Positions 1 through 7,584 of a DNA stretch of 20,101 nt are shown one piece after another. The stretch is from positions 1-20,101 of the forward strand of contig CAYNRA010000053.1 in assembly GCA_964399465.1 (NCBI GenBank), given 5' to 3'. Under the pieces are notes generated by a model that made no database searches, was not told the origin of the DNA, and worked only from the letters and a program-made list of their open reading frames with translations. Numbering within the stretch: the first letter of the stretch is position 1; each line of letters starts with the position of its first letter. The position numbers and the translations under genes are program-made. The DNA comes from CAYNRA01 sp964399465 (GTDB lineage: Bacteria; Bacteroidota; Bacteroidia; Cytophagales; Spirosomataceae).

Positions 1-66
1 TAAATCTGCTGGCTTGCTTTTTGGGTAAATAACCGTCAAATGGGGCTCAAAAGCCGTATGTTGTGT

Positions 67-96
67 GGATATATGTTCTAAGGATATATGTTCTAA
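67..96. repeat. Perfect 15-bp tandem duplication
   Basis: The unit GGATATATGTTCTAA occurs twice head to tail (67-81 and 82-96), with no mismatch. The second copy directly abuts the stop codon of the YceI-like gene (97-99 on the minus strand), so it lies in that gene's 3' untranslated region. It is probably a slippage or microduplication product. No function is evident. Confidence 0.9.
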
Positions 97-627
97 TTAA
101 GCAGGTCTTCCTACTTGAATATTCAAAATAAGTTTTACTTCGTCGCTTACGACAACGCCACCTGCTTCTGTAACGGCATCCCAAGATAAACCGAATGCTT
201 TGCGGCTTACTTTACCTGAAAGTTCAAAGCCAGCCTTCATGTTACCGTAGAAATCGCCCATTTGTCCACCATAATTCGCGATTAACTCCACAGATTGTGT
301 AGTTCCGCGCATGGTTAAGTCTCCTACAACTACATACGTTTCGTCGTCTTTTTTCGTGAATGAAGTTGACTTAAAAAGTAATTTCGGGTGATTTTCTGCA
401 TCAAAAAAGTCAGCAGACTTTAAGTGTCCATCTCTTTGCTCATTACCTGTAGAGATAGAGTCAATATCTGCGGAAAAAGTAGCTACTGCACCCTCAAAAT
501 CTGTGTCGTTCGTAGTTTCAATGGTTCCTTCATATACACCAAAGTCACCAGTTACGGTTGAAATCATCAAGTGTTTTACCTTAAATTGTACTTCTGAGTG
601 CGATGCGTCGATTGTCCAAATTGCCAT
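97..627 (-). CDS. YceI family protein (lipocalin-like, polyisoprenoid-binding fold)
   Basis: A 176-residue protein that matches the YceI family along its whole length. It starts with the typical W-x-I-D-x-x-H-S-x-V-x-F-x-V-K-H-L/M block at residues 4-20. The central region (about residues 45-80) carries the S-I-S-T-G-N-x-x-R-D-x-H-L-x-S-x-D-F-F segment, and the protein ends in a beta-strand region. Family members form a lipocalin-like barrel that binds long amphiphiles such as polyisoprenoids; the physiological role is generally unclear. There is no signal peptide, so this copy is probably cytoplasmic, unlike E. coli YceI, which is periplasmic. Length is normal for the family. It is transcribed divergently from nrdB, with a 322-base shared intergenic region. 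The start is the only sensible ATG before the family's first conserved strand. Confidence 0.93.
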   Translation of the reverse strand: MAIWTIDASHSEVQFKVKHLMISTVTGDFGVYEGTIETTNDTDFEGAVATFSADIDSISTGNEQRDGHLKSADFFDAENHPKLLFKSTSFTKKDDETYVVVGDLTMRGTTQSVELIANYGGQMGDFYGNMKAGFELSGKVSRKAFGLSWDAVTEAGGVVVSDEVKLILNIQVGRPA

Positions 628-652
628 AGTTACGTTTGTTTAAATTATTATA

Positions 653-662
653 TGTATATACA
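653..662. promoter_or_regulatory. Palindromes upstream of the YceI-like gene
   Basis: TGTATATACA at 653-662 is a perfect 10-bp palindrome 26 bases upstream of the YceI start codon. A second, imperfect dyad (ATGTTTGTACACAT) follows within about 10-20 bases. Closely spaced dyads in this position could be operators for a dimeric regulator, but no regulator gene lies next to them. In AT-rich DNA such palindromes also arise by chance, so this is a weak call. Confidence 0.25.
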
Positions 663-755
663 TTTAATGTTTGTACACATATAACGGAGATGAGTGAAAA
701 AAAGTTTACATTCAATAGAAAAAAGTATGTGTTGTCGATTTACTAGAAGAGATAT

Positions 756-834
756 TGGTAAAATTTAAAAAATTACCAACCTTTTTCTTCAAACAACCGT
801 TAGAGAAAAGGAGGACGCGGAGAATCCGAGCGTC
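756..834 (+). promoter_or_regulatory. Two candidate hairpins in the YceI/nrdB intergenic region
   Basis: The 628-949 gap contains no gene. It holds a perfect 7-bp inverted repeat, TTGGTAA (756-762) with TTACCAA (774-780), spaced by 11 bases. About 30 bases on is a GC-rich stem made of GACGC (814-818) plus GGA (819-821), which pair with TCC (825-827) and GCGTC (830-834) around a GAA loop, with a GA bulge. The second hairpin stands out in an otherwise AT-rich spacer. Whether either is transcribed is uncertain, because the best nrdB -7 box lies downstream of both. They could be the end of an upstream small RNA, a regulatory site, or chance. Confidence 0.3.
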
Positions 835-881
835 GAATGAATTAAATCATACGCACCGTTCCGTATTCCCTGTAAGTTTCT

Positions 882-889
882 TAAATTTG
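882..889 (+). promoter_or_regulatory. Candidate -7 promoter box for nrdB
   Basis: TAAATTTG at 882-889 matches the Bacteroidota -7 consensus TAnnTTTG, 60 bases before the nrdB start codon. The expected -33 TTTG element is poor: the sequence about 19 bases upstream reads TTCC. I see no clear NrdR-type box pair or ribosome-binding site. The -7 match is exact but short. Confidence 0.4.
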
Positions 890-949
890 GGGGATTGGGG
901 TGCTTTCTAAAGTTCCAACGTAAACAATTTTAATTTATAATTAACCCGT

Positions 950-1939
950 ATGATAACAGACGAACAACTCATGCAGTCGGAACCATTATTAATGGATGAC
1001 CCAAGCCGATTTGTCATCTTCCCGATTAAGCATAACGACATTTGGCAGTTTTACAAAAAAGCAGAAGCATCTTTCTGGACAGCAGAGGAGATTGATTTGT
1101 CACAAGATATCAAAGATTGGGAGAACCTAAATCCAGGTGAAAGACATTTTATCTCCCACGTTTTGGCCTTTTTTGCTGCTTCTGACGGTATCGTGAACGA
1201 AAATCTTGCCGTGGACTTCATTTCCAAAGTCCAATATGCAGAAGCCAAATGCTTCTATGGTTTCCAAATTATGATTGAGAATATCCATGCTGAAACCTAT
1301 TCTCTGCTCATCGATACCTACATCAAAGACCCTGTTGAGAGAGACAAAATGCTTCATGCCGTTGAACATATTGACTGTGTTCGTAAGAAAGCGGATTGGG
1401 CGATGCGCTGGATTGACCAAGGAAATTTCATCGAACGTCTCATCGCTTTTGCAGCCGTTGAAGGTATCTTTTTCTCGGGCTCATTCTGTTCCATCTTCTG
1501 GTTGAAAAAACGGGGTTTGATGCCCGGCTTGACTTTCTCAAACGAATTGATTTCACGCGATGAAGGCTTGCACCGTGATTTTGCTTGTCTGCTTTACACA
1601 GACCATATCAAAAACAAAATGCAGGAAGCAGATTTATACGCCATCATCAAAGATGCCGTAGAAATTGAAAAAGAATTCGTAACAGATGCACTTCCGGTTT
1701 CACTAATTGGGATGAATGCCGAACTGATGTGCCAATACATTGAGTTCGTTGCAGACCATTTACTTGAATCTTTGAACTTGCAAAAAGTGTATAATGCAAC
1801 CAATCCGTTTGATTTCATGGATATGATTTCGCTTCAAGGAAAAACCAACTTCTTTGAAAAACGCGTGGGTGAATACCAAAAAGCGGGGGTTATGTCGGAC
1901 AAAGAATCCATGTCTTTCTCTTTAGACGAAGATTTTTGA
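950..1939 (+). CDS. nrdB: Class I ribonucleoside-diphosphate reductase, small (R2, radical-generating) subunit
   Basis: This 329-residue protein is the R2 subunit of class I ribonucleotide reductase. It makes the radical that the large NrdA subunit uses to reduce ribonucleotides to deoxyribonucleotides in the cytoplasm. All six metal ligands are visible: Asp79, Glu110, His113, Glu171, Glu205 and His208. The radical tyrosine is at Tyr117, four residues after the first His, as in mouse and E. coli R2. The C-terminal tail ends in SLDEDF, the kind of flexible acidic/aromatic tail that docks on the large subunit. The sequence is strikingly close to eukaryotic R2, for example around ASFWTAEEIDLS and FFAASDGIVNENL, as is usual in Bacteroidota. 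No nrdA lies in this window. The gene appears monocistronic, with its own terminator. Confidence 0.97.
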   Translation: MITDEQLMQSEPLLMDDPSRFVIFPIKHNDIWQFYKKAEASFWTAEEIDLSQDIKDWENLNPGERHFISHVLAFFAASDGIVNENLAVDFISKVQYAEAKCFYGFQIMIENIHAETYSLLIDTYIKDPVERDKMLHAVEHIDCVRKKADWAMRWIDQGNFIERLIAFAAVEGIFFSGSFCSIFWLKKRGLMPGLTFSNELISRDEGLHRDFACLLYTDHIKNKMQEADLYAIIKDAVEIEKEFVTDALPVSLIGMNAELMCQYIEFVADHLLESLNLQKVYNATNPFDFMDMISLQGKTNFFEKRVGEYQKAGVMSDKESMSFSLDEDF

Positions 1940-1958
1940 TTGGTTTCAAACTACGCAC

Positions 1959-1993
1959 AAAAAACGCCGGATTATCGTATCTGGCGTTTTTTT
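1959..1993 (+). terminator. Rho-independent terminator after nrdB
   Basis: AAAAACGCCGGAT and ATCTGGCGTTTTT form a stem with one G-U pair around a short TATCGT-type loop. It is followed by a run of seven T residues, starting 20 bases after the nrdB stop codon. The A-tract/T-tract symmetry means it could also work on the other strand, but no minus-strand gene converges here. Confidence 0.9.
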
Positions 1994-2038
1994 GTTTTAA
2001 TTTGCCTAGCATTTTCTTCCATTTTAGTAGCCATTTAA

Positions 2039-2046
2039 TACTTTTG
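2039..2046 (+). promoter_or_regulatory. Candidate -7 box immediately upstream of recG
   Basis: TACTTTTG exactly fits TAnnTTTG and ends only four bases before the recG ATG at 2051. If it were used, transcription would start at or within the first codon, giving a leaderless or nearly leaderless mRNA. No convincing -33 TTTG is found at 19-23 bases upstream; the nearest TTTG is at 2001-2004, too far. A chance match is quite possible. Confidence 0.3.
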
Positions 2047-2050
2047 CGAG

Positions 2051-4144
2051 ATGAGCTCATTTTTTGATACCAAAATTGAATTTCTGAAAGGCGTTGGTCC
2101 CCAAAAAGCCTCTCTTCTCGGCGAAGAACTGAGTATTTTTACGTACGGAGATTTGCTTGAACACTACCCTTTCCGTCATGAAGATAGAACTCAATTTCAT
2201 CGAATTTGTGAACTGAATGACCAACTTCCTGCTGCACAAATCAAAGGACGTTTGCGAAGTTTAGAAAAAATAGGCGAAGGGAAAAAACAACGTCTAGTCG
2301 GTGATTTCACAGATGGGACGGGGACATTGACGCTGACGTGGTTTCAAGCAATTACTTGGCTAGAAAAAAGCTTAAAGCCTGGTAATGAATACATTGTTTA
2401 TGGAAAACCAACTCTTTTTGGAGGTAGTTTCCAGATTACACATCCTGAAATGGATGTACTCACACCAGCAAACGAAAACAAGGGATATTTCCAAGCGATT
2501 TATCCACTGACCGAAAAGCTCAAGCGAAAATACGTTGACAGCAAGCAAATCGGGAAATGGACGCGCACCCTTCTGGACTTAGCGCTTCCGCATATTAAAG
2601 AAACACTTCCTTCAGATTTGGTGGAGCGGTTCCGCCTTATTTCAAAGAAAGAAGCTGTTTTTTTCATCCATCATCCTCCCCACTTTGAGGCACTTCGGCA
2701 AGCAAATCGTCGTCTGAAATTCGAAGAATTATTTTATAATCAACTTCGACTTATTTCACAGAAACTTCTCCGCCGAGAAGAATATCCGGGACAGATTTTT
2801 AATGAAACCGAACTTTTGCGCTCATTTGTTCAAGAACATCTTGCCTTTGAACTGACCAATGCACAAAAACGCGTGATGAAAGAAATTCGCAGCGATTTTG
2901 TTTCGGGTAAACAAATGAATCGACTTCTGCAAGGTGATGTAGGGAGTGGGAAAACTGTTGTTGGATTTATGGCGATGTTGCTGGCGATAAACAGTAAAAC
3001 CCAAGCATGTTTGATGGCACCTACCGAAATTTTGGCGAATCAACATTACGAAGGCATCAAAAAATGGGGGGATACCATGGGGCTCAACATTGTGAAATTA
3101 ACAGGCTCCACGAAGAAAAAAGAGCGGACAGTCATTCACGAAGGATTGCAAAATGGGGAAATACATATTATTGTAGGCACACACGCATTATTGGAAGATG
3201 TGGTACAATTCAAAGATTTAGGCTTGTGTGTGATAGACGAACAGCACCGCTTTGGAGTGGCACAAAGAGCGAAGTTATGGGAGAAAAACAAAAGGATTCA
3301 TCCACATATATTGGTTATGACCGCAACGCCCATTCCGCGAACATTGGCTATGACGTTATATGGCGACTTGGATATTTCCATTATTGATGAATTACCCAAA
3401 GGTAGAAAACCCATTCAAACGGTGCATCGTTATGACAGTGACCGGCTCCGCGTTTTTGAGTTTTTAAGGTCTGAAATAGCGAAAAAAAGACAAGTATATA
3501 TTGTATATCCGCTCATCGAGGAGTCAGAGCAAATGGATTTTAAGAACCTTATGGACGGCTATGAAAGTATTTCACGCGCTTTTCCGACGTGTGCTTTGAG
3601 TATTGTACACGGGAAAATGAAAGCAGCGGAAAAAGACTATGAAATGCAGCGGTTTAAAAAAGGAGAAACCGAGATAATGGTTGCAACAACCGTCATTGAG
3701 GTGGGTGTTGACGTTCCGAATGCGTCTGTAATGGTCATAGAAAATGCCGAACGTTTCGGACTATCCCAGTTGCACCAGTTACGTGGGCGGGTTGGTCGTG
3801 GCGCAGAACAATCGTATTGTATTTTGATGTCAGACGTAAAATTGAGCAAAGATACCCGCAAACGACTCGAAACGATGGTGGCAACCAATAACGGATTTGA
3901 GATTGCGGAGGTGGACTTACAGCTCCGGGGCCCTGGAGATATGGCAGGTACGCAACAAAGTGGTTTGGTTGATTTACGCATCGCGGATTTGGCGAAAGAT
4001 AGCGAGATATTAAAATACGCACGCGAAGCAGCCATGAAAATCTTGGAGGAAGACCCAGATTTGGAGCAAACTGTCCATTTACCCATCAAAAATCATCTTG
4101 CTAATCTCAAGACCAATGAGAATAACTGGAGTCGAATTAGCTAA
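2051..4144 (+). CDS. recG: ATP-dependent DNA helicase RecG
   Basis: The 697-residue length and the whole domain order fit RecG, the superfamily 2 helicase that remodels stalled replication forks and branched DNA. The N-terminal part (about residues 1-200) is the wedge/OB-fold region, starting with a helix-hairpin-like F-L-K-G-V-G-P segment. The Walker A motif GDVGSGKT is at residues 295-302. The Walker B/DEAH-equivalent DEQHRFG is at about 396-402, followed by TATPIPRT. The second helicase domain has V-A-T-T-V-I-E-V-G-V-D-V-P-N and Q-L-R-G-R-V-G-R-G. The C-terminal region has the RecG-type L-R-G-P-G-D-M-A-G-T-x-Q-S-G signature. No defects are seen. It follows nrdB after that gene's terminator and converges on the glycosyltransferase gene 45 bases later. 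No hairpin terminator is evident in that short gap. Confidence 0.98.
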   Translation: MSSFFDTKIEFLKGVGPQKASLLGEELSIFTYGDLLEHYPFRHEDRTQFHRICELNDQLPAAQIKGRLRSLEKIGEGKKQRLVGDFTDGTGTLTLTWFQAITWLEKSLKPGNEYIVYGKPTLFGGSFQITHPEMDVLTPANENKGYFQAIYPLTEKLKRKYVDSKQIGKWTRTLLDLALPHIKETLPSDLVERFRLISKKEAVFFIHHPPHFEALRQANRRLKFEELFYNQLRLISQKLLRREEYPGQIFNETELLRSFVQEHLAFELTNAQKRVMKEIRSDFVSGKQMNRLLQGDVGSGKTVVGFMAMLLAINSKTQACLMAPTEILANQHYEGIKKWGDTMGLNIVKLTGSTKKKERTVIHEGLQNGEIHIIVGTHALLEDVVQFKDLGLCVIDEQHRFGVAQRAKLWEKNKRIHPHILVMTATPIPRTLAMTLYGDLDISIIDELPKGRKPIQTVHRYDSDRLRVFEFLRSEIAKKRQVYIVYPLIEESEQMDFKNLMDGYESISRAFPTCALSIVHGKMKAAEKDYEMQRFKKGETEIMVATTVIEVGVDVPNASVMVIENAERFGLSQLHQLRGRVGRGAEQSYCILMSDVKLSKDTRKRLETMVATNNGFEIAEVDLQLRGPGDMAGTQQSGLVDLRIADLAKDSEILKYAREAAMKILEEDPDLEQTVHLPIKNHLANLKTNENNWSRIS

Positions 4145-4189
4145 TATTCATTAAAAAATAAAGTAGTAGGAAAGAGATTGAGACCGAGT

Positions 4190-5305
4190 TTATTTCTTAC
4201 CAGCCACCACTTTTTGATAGACAGCCATGGTTTCTTTAGCTACCTTTTCAGGAGAGAAGTCTTGTGCTCTTTTAGTACCGTTTTGAATAAGTTGCTGGCG
4301 TAATGCTTCCTCTTGATAGACCCGTTCCATCTGGTTTGCCATGGAAATACTGGAGTCGGGTTCAAAATAAAGAGCAGCTTGTTGAGCAACTTCGGGAAAA
4401 CAAGACGCATTACTTAGTAAGACGGGACATTGGCAAGCGAACGCTTCTAAAATTGGAATTCCAAAACCCTCGTACAAAGATGGATAGACAAAGGCGATGG
4501 CATTTTGATACAAACGGTACAAAATTTCATCATTGATATCATAGAAATGTACAAAATTCTGAATCTTCAAACGATTCATTTCTTCTTTTTCCGCTTTCGA
4601 AAACATCCCTCCACCGGCACAAATAAGCTGAATTTCAGGGTATTTTGTATGTACTTTCTGGAAGGCTTCAAGGAAAAGAGGGAAATTTTTATAGTCATTT
4701 CTTGCACCTACGTACAAAAAGTAGTGTTTGGGAGTCTGAATGATAAAATCAGGACTGGGCGCAATTTTGCCAAAATTTGTTGCGTGATAAACGACGGTAA
4801 TTTTTTCAGGATTTACTTGATAAATCTCTACCAAATCATTTTTTGTGCAGTGCGAAACCGCAATAATAGCCGATGCACGATTGAGAAGCTTTTTTTTACT
4901 TTCTGTACCGATATGATCTACATGTGCGTATTTTTCACCAAATTTCTCTTTAATTAAATCGTGATACGTCAATACAAGCGGTTTATTACCTATGATGGGC
5001 AAGAAATACGGATGGAAAAAAGTCGCATGAAATACATCGTATTGTCTTCCCAAAATATGTAAACCGCTAACAACTCGATTAATTTGAGAAAAAAGTAAGT
5101 TAGAGAGCCGTTCATTCCCAAGTGTAGGAATAGGGGTAACTTGAAAGTCCTTATCTGACTGAATATACTGATTATTCGAGAAGAGAACGGAAGAGTATGC
5201 CTCAATATTTTGATTCCGGAAGGTACGCATCAAACCGTAGAAGTAGCGAGCAACGCCGCCAAATTTTTTACCCGTAAAAGCTTGATGATCGTATAGAATT
5301 CTCAT
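4190..5305 (-). CDS. Family 4-type glycosyltransferase (GT-B fold)
   Basis: A 371-residue GT-B glycosyltransferase. The N-terminal acceptor domain starts M-R-I-L-Y-D-H-Q-A-F-x-x-x-K-x-G-G-V-A-R-Y, typical of GT4 enzymes. The C-terminal nucleotide-sugar domain contains F-L-Y-V-G-A-R-N-D-Y-K-N and the E-x7-E motif at Glu279 to Glu287 (EGFGIPILE), followed by C-P-V-L-L-S-N-A-S-C-F-P-E-V. Such enzymes act on the cytoplasmic face of the inner membrane, often in polysaccharide, lipopolysaccharide or glycan assembly. Donor and acceptor cannot be read from the sequence. No other glycan gene is next to it. Its start codon lies only 11 bases after the mature 3' end of a tRNA-Val on the same strand, so it probably shares the tRNA's transcript. 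No ribosome-binding site is visible in that spacer. Confidence 0.93.
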   Translation of the reverse strand: MRILYDHQAFTGKKFGGVARYFYGLMRTFRNQNIEAYSSVLFSNNQYIQSDKDFQVTPIPTLGNERLSNLLFSQINRVVSGLHILGRQYDVFHATFFHPYFLPIIGNKPLVLTYHDLIKEKFGEKYAHVDHIGTESKKKLLNRASAIIAVSHCTKNDLVEIYQVNPEKITVVYHATNFGKIAPSPDFIIQTPKHYFLYVGARNDYKNFPLFLEAFQKVHTKYPEIQLICAGGGMFSKAEKEEMNRLKIQNFVHFYDINDEILYRLYQNAIAFVYPSLYEGFGIPILEAFACQCPVLLSNASCFPEVAQQAALYFEPDSSISMANQMERVYQEEALRQQLIQNGTKRAQDFSPEKVAKETMAVYQKVVAGKK

Positions 5306-5316
5306 AGTAGAAGAGT

Positions 5317-5390
5317 AGGATGTAGCGGGTTCGAACCGCTGACCTTCGCCCTGTCAAGGCGACGCTCTGAACCAGCTGAGCTAACATCCT
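5317..5390 (-). tRNA. tRNA-Val (anticodon GAC)
   Basis: A full cloverleaf reads on the minus strand: acceptor AGGATGT pairs with ACATCCT, D arm GCTC/GAGC, anticodon stem TCGCC/GGCGA around the loop TTGACAG, and T arm AGCGG/CCGCT around TTCGAAC. Counting through the 7-base loop puts GAC at positions 34-36, which reads valine codons GUC/GUU. On the plus strand the loop reads CTGTCAA, which can mislead toward Asp, but the position of the GTTCGAA T-loop fixes the minus orientation. The discriminator base (at 5316) is A, and CCA is not encoded. The first base pair is A-U instead of the commoner G-C. It lies in the gap between the permease and glycosyltransferase genes. Confidence 0.95.
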
Positions 5391-5429
5391 TTATTTAGAT
5401 GGTTTTTTATGCCTGAATTCTACGGACTG

Positions 5430-5437
5430 CAAAATTA
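5430..5437 (-). promoter_or_regulatory. Candidate promoter (-7 box) for the tRNA-Val/glycosyltransferase unit
   Basis: On the minus strand this reads TAATTTTG, an exact TAnnTTTG match, about 40 bases upstream of the tRNA 5' end. It lies in the 69-base gap after the permease gene. A clear -33 element is not seen. It would drive the tRNA and, by read-through, the glycosyltransferase. Confidence 0.4.
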
Positions 5438-5459
5438 AGCATGAGATTTAATTTTCCTA

Positions 5460-6767
5460 TTATCTGTCTGCATATATTTTTTGTGACGGGATACGGGTCA
5501 ATAAAGCGAAGCCAATCACGAAAAGAATTAAGAGAAATAACACTGAGTTACGCATTTCACCTGTGAGTTGAATGATTCCTCCGAAAATAAGTGTACCCAA
5601 TGCCGTTGCCAATTTTTCAACGATATCATAAAAACCAAAAAAAGAAGCTGTTTGTGTGGTATCGTCCGGAATCAACTTGGCAAAAGTAGACCGCGAAAGT
5701 GACTGGATTCCGCCCATAATCAGCCCAACGACGGCAGCAATTACATAGAACTGTTCGGCAGTTGTAGTAAAATACGCTCCAAGGGGAACTAGAGCCCATA
5801 GAAAAATCTCAATACGTAAAGCAATTGTATTCCCGTACTTATTAGACAATTTTGAAGCCAAATAAGAACCTGGAATTGCGACCAACTGGATGAGTAATAA
5901 CGTGATGATAAGTCCTTGTTTAGGAATCGCCAATTCCTTGTCTGCAAATAAAGTGGCTACATAAATCACGGTCATAACACCCATATCATAAATGAAGAAA
6001 GCTACCAAAAAACGTTTGAGTAGAACCCTTTCTTTGAGTTGAGAATATACCTTCTTTAATTCGGTGAAACTGTTTTTAATCCAAGCTGACTGATAAGGAT
6101 TTGCAACATCTTTGGGAAGGAAATAGAAAGGAATCTGCGCAAAGGCAATCCACCAGATGCCCACAGTTAAGAAGGAAATTCGGGCAGTTAAGCCGGAAGC
6201 CGAGTCAGCCTCTGTCAATCCAAAAAGTGTGGGCTGCATGATGAGCAATAGATTGAAGATTAACAATAAAACACTTCCAACATAACCGAAGGCGAATCCT
6301 CTTGCACTGAGTTGGTCGTATTTATCTTCAGTTGCAATTTCAGGCAAGTAGGAATTATAAAAAACGATACTTCCACCCCACCCGATGATGGATAAACCAA
6401 ATGCGATGATGGAAGAATTGATATTATTCTTTGTAAAAAAGAAAAAATAAGCACAACTCAAAGCGCCCAAATAGCAAAAAAATTGCATAAAAAGCTTCTT
6501 ACGTCCACTATAATCTGCCATGGCAGTTAAGAGGGGATTGAGAAGTACTAGAAAGAATGTAGCGAATGAAATAGTATAAGAGTAGAGAACTGAATTGGTA
6601 ATAGAAAGCCCAAAAAAAGAAATAACATCTCCCCCGTCTTCATTGACGGCAGTCGAGAGAAAATACATGGGAAAAACGACGGTAGTAATGACTAAATTAT
6701 GAACAGAATTAGCCCAATCGTACATGCACCACGCATTGAGCACCTTTTTTTGATTTTTTTCAAACAT
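5460..6767 (-). CDS. MFS transporter, UMF1 / Atg22-like family
   Basis: A 435-residue polytopic inner-membrane protein with about 12 hydrophobic segments. Its N-terminal sequence N-A-W-C-M-Y-D-W-A-N-S-x-x-x-L-V-I-T-T-V-V-F-P-x-Y-F is the signature of the UMF1 family of major facilitator permeases, relatives of the yeast vacuolar effluxer Atg22. A typical MFS loop, A-D-Y-S-G-R-K-K, follows the third hydrophobic segment, and G-G-I-Q-S-L-S-R-S-T-F-A appears in the C-terminal half, also a family hallmark. In yeast the relative exports amino acids from the vacuole; the bacterial substrate is not established. The gene is complete and appears to be alone in its transcript, with a candidate promoter about 70 bases upstream. 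Confidence 0.92.
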   Translation of the reverse strand: MFEKNQKKVLNAWCMYDWANSVHNLVITTVVFPMYFLSTAVNEDGGDVISFFGLSITNSVLYSYTISFATFFLVLLNPLLTAMADYSGRKKLFMQFFCYLGALSCAYFFFFTKNNINSSIIAFGLSIIGWGGSIVFYNSYLPEIATEDKYDQLSARGFAFGYVGSVLLLIFNLLLIMQPTLFGLTEADSASGLTARISFLTVGIWWIAFAQIPFYFLPKDVANPYQSAWIKNSFTELKKVYSQLKERVLLKRFLVAFFIYDMGVMTVIYVATLFADKELAIPKQGLIITLLLIQLVAIPGSYLASKLSNKYGNTIALRIEIFLWALVPLGAYFTTTAEQFYVIAAVVGLIMGGIQSLSRSTFAKLIPDDTTQTASFFGFYDIVEKLATALGTLIFGGIIQLTGEMRNSVLFLLILFVIGFALLTRIPSQKIYADR

Positions 6768-6838
6768 ATTTAGTTAGGGTAGTTGCTGTCCTTCTTTTTA
6801 AAAAGAAAATGCAATATGAAACTATTTTCGAATAAATG

Positions 6839-6873
6839 CAAAATTACGGGTCTGATCAGGCCTGCTACCCAAA
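6839..6873 (-). promoter_or_regulatory. Candidate promoter for the UMF1-like permease gene
   Basis: On the minus strand, TTTG (6870-6873) and TAATTTTG (6839-6846) are separated by 23 bases, matching the Bacteroidota TTTG/TAnnTTTG promoter arrangement at the long end of its spacing range. The permease start codon is about 70 bases downstream. The predicted leader contains a perfect 14-bp palindrome, TCTTTTTAAAAAGA, at 6793-6806. Confidence 0.5.
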
Positions 6874-6952
6874 TTTAGTTTAACACAATTTTATTTTAAA
6901 CTTTAACACAGTGCAGTGAGAAAGATTAATCGACATCAAAAAATATGAATAT

Positions 6953-7389
6953 ATGACAAACGACTTTTGGGAAAGTGTAAAAAAACAGTTAAATCCTTAT
7001 AAAATGCTTGGAGAAAAAACATTTTTCCAACTATCTAGCAAAGAATTTTTCATACAATTAAATGAATAAAGTAACAGTATTGATAGAATTATAAAGCGTT
7101 TATCTAGAAATACGCTATTAAGTTGGACAGATTTCTTGGCAAGAAATGGGTGAAAGGATGGAAATATTTATTTGATTAAATTGATTTATTTATTGACTGA
7201 AAACAATCTCAAAAAAGAAATTTTAATCCAAAATGAAGTACACATGGTTACTGACAACTTACCCACAATTTTTACCATATTGGACAAATTGTGTTTATGA
7301 CAAAACTCATTTGTAAGTAGGAACGGACTTCTCGCTCAATACGTAGCGGAAAATCAAAGGAATACAATACGGAAATTCATGAAATCTAA
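6953..7389 (+). pseudogene. Decayed DUF1572 (DinB-superfamily) gene
   Basis: Reading from ATG 6953, the frame gives a DUF1572-like start (S-V-K-K-Q-x-x-x-Y-K-M-L-G-E-K-T-F). It then hits TAA at 7067-7069, exactly where the family has N-E-E-S-N-S-I; here the second Glu codon has become TAA by one base change. The frame continues with I-I-K-x-L-S and LLSWTDFLA, then a TGA at 7151-7153, then N-E-V-H-M-V-T. A one-base frameshift at about 7262-7279 is followed in the new frame by HIGQIVF, another stop (TAG 7318-7320), and GKSKEYNTE before the final TAA at 7387. About 25 residues of the middle region seem deleted. Intact family members are about 170 residues long and belong to the DinB four-helix fold; the role of DUF1572 is unknown. 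Family assignment is from memory of its conserved blocks, but several of them match in order. Confidence 0.85.
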
Positions 7390-7584
7390 AAATACTTGAT
7401 CTTTTCCGAGATAAAGAGGTATCAACTTTCGTAAATTTCAGAGCCAAATGAGCGTTTACTTATTTTATTTTACTATTTTTCACTACAGCATAATTAGATT
7501 TGACTTTCGATTGATAGGTGTTAATAATTCTGTTATTTGTGTTCGTGCATGTCTATTTTTTAAAATAATTTTGGATAAAAAGAA
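7390..7584. other. AT-rich spacer before the AraC-type regulator
   Basis: Bases 7390-7584 hold no open frame worth calling. The last part contains TAATTTTG (7566-7573), an exact TAnnTTTG match ending 11 bases before the regulator's start codon. A TTTG lies at 7536-7539, with a rather long 26-base spacing, so the promoter call is tentative. If used, the leader would be very short. Confidence 0.35.

Noticed and set aside
3637..4089. 150-codon open frame antisense to recG
   Set aside because: It is fully contained in the well-supported recG gene, and its translation is rich in Ser/Thr/Pro without domain features, as expected of an antisense shadow.
5317..5390. tRNA-Asp reading of the tRNA from the CCTGTCAAGG on the plus strand
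   Set aside because: The T-loop GTTCGAA and the acceptor order only work on the minus strand, where the 7-base loop is TTGACAG and the anticodon is GAC (Val).
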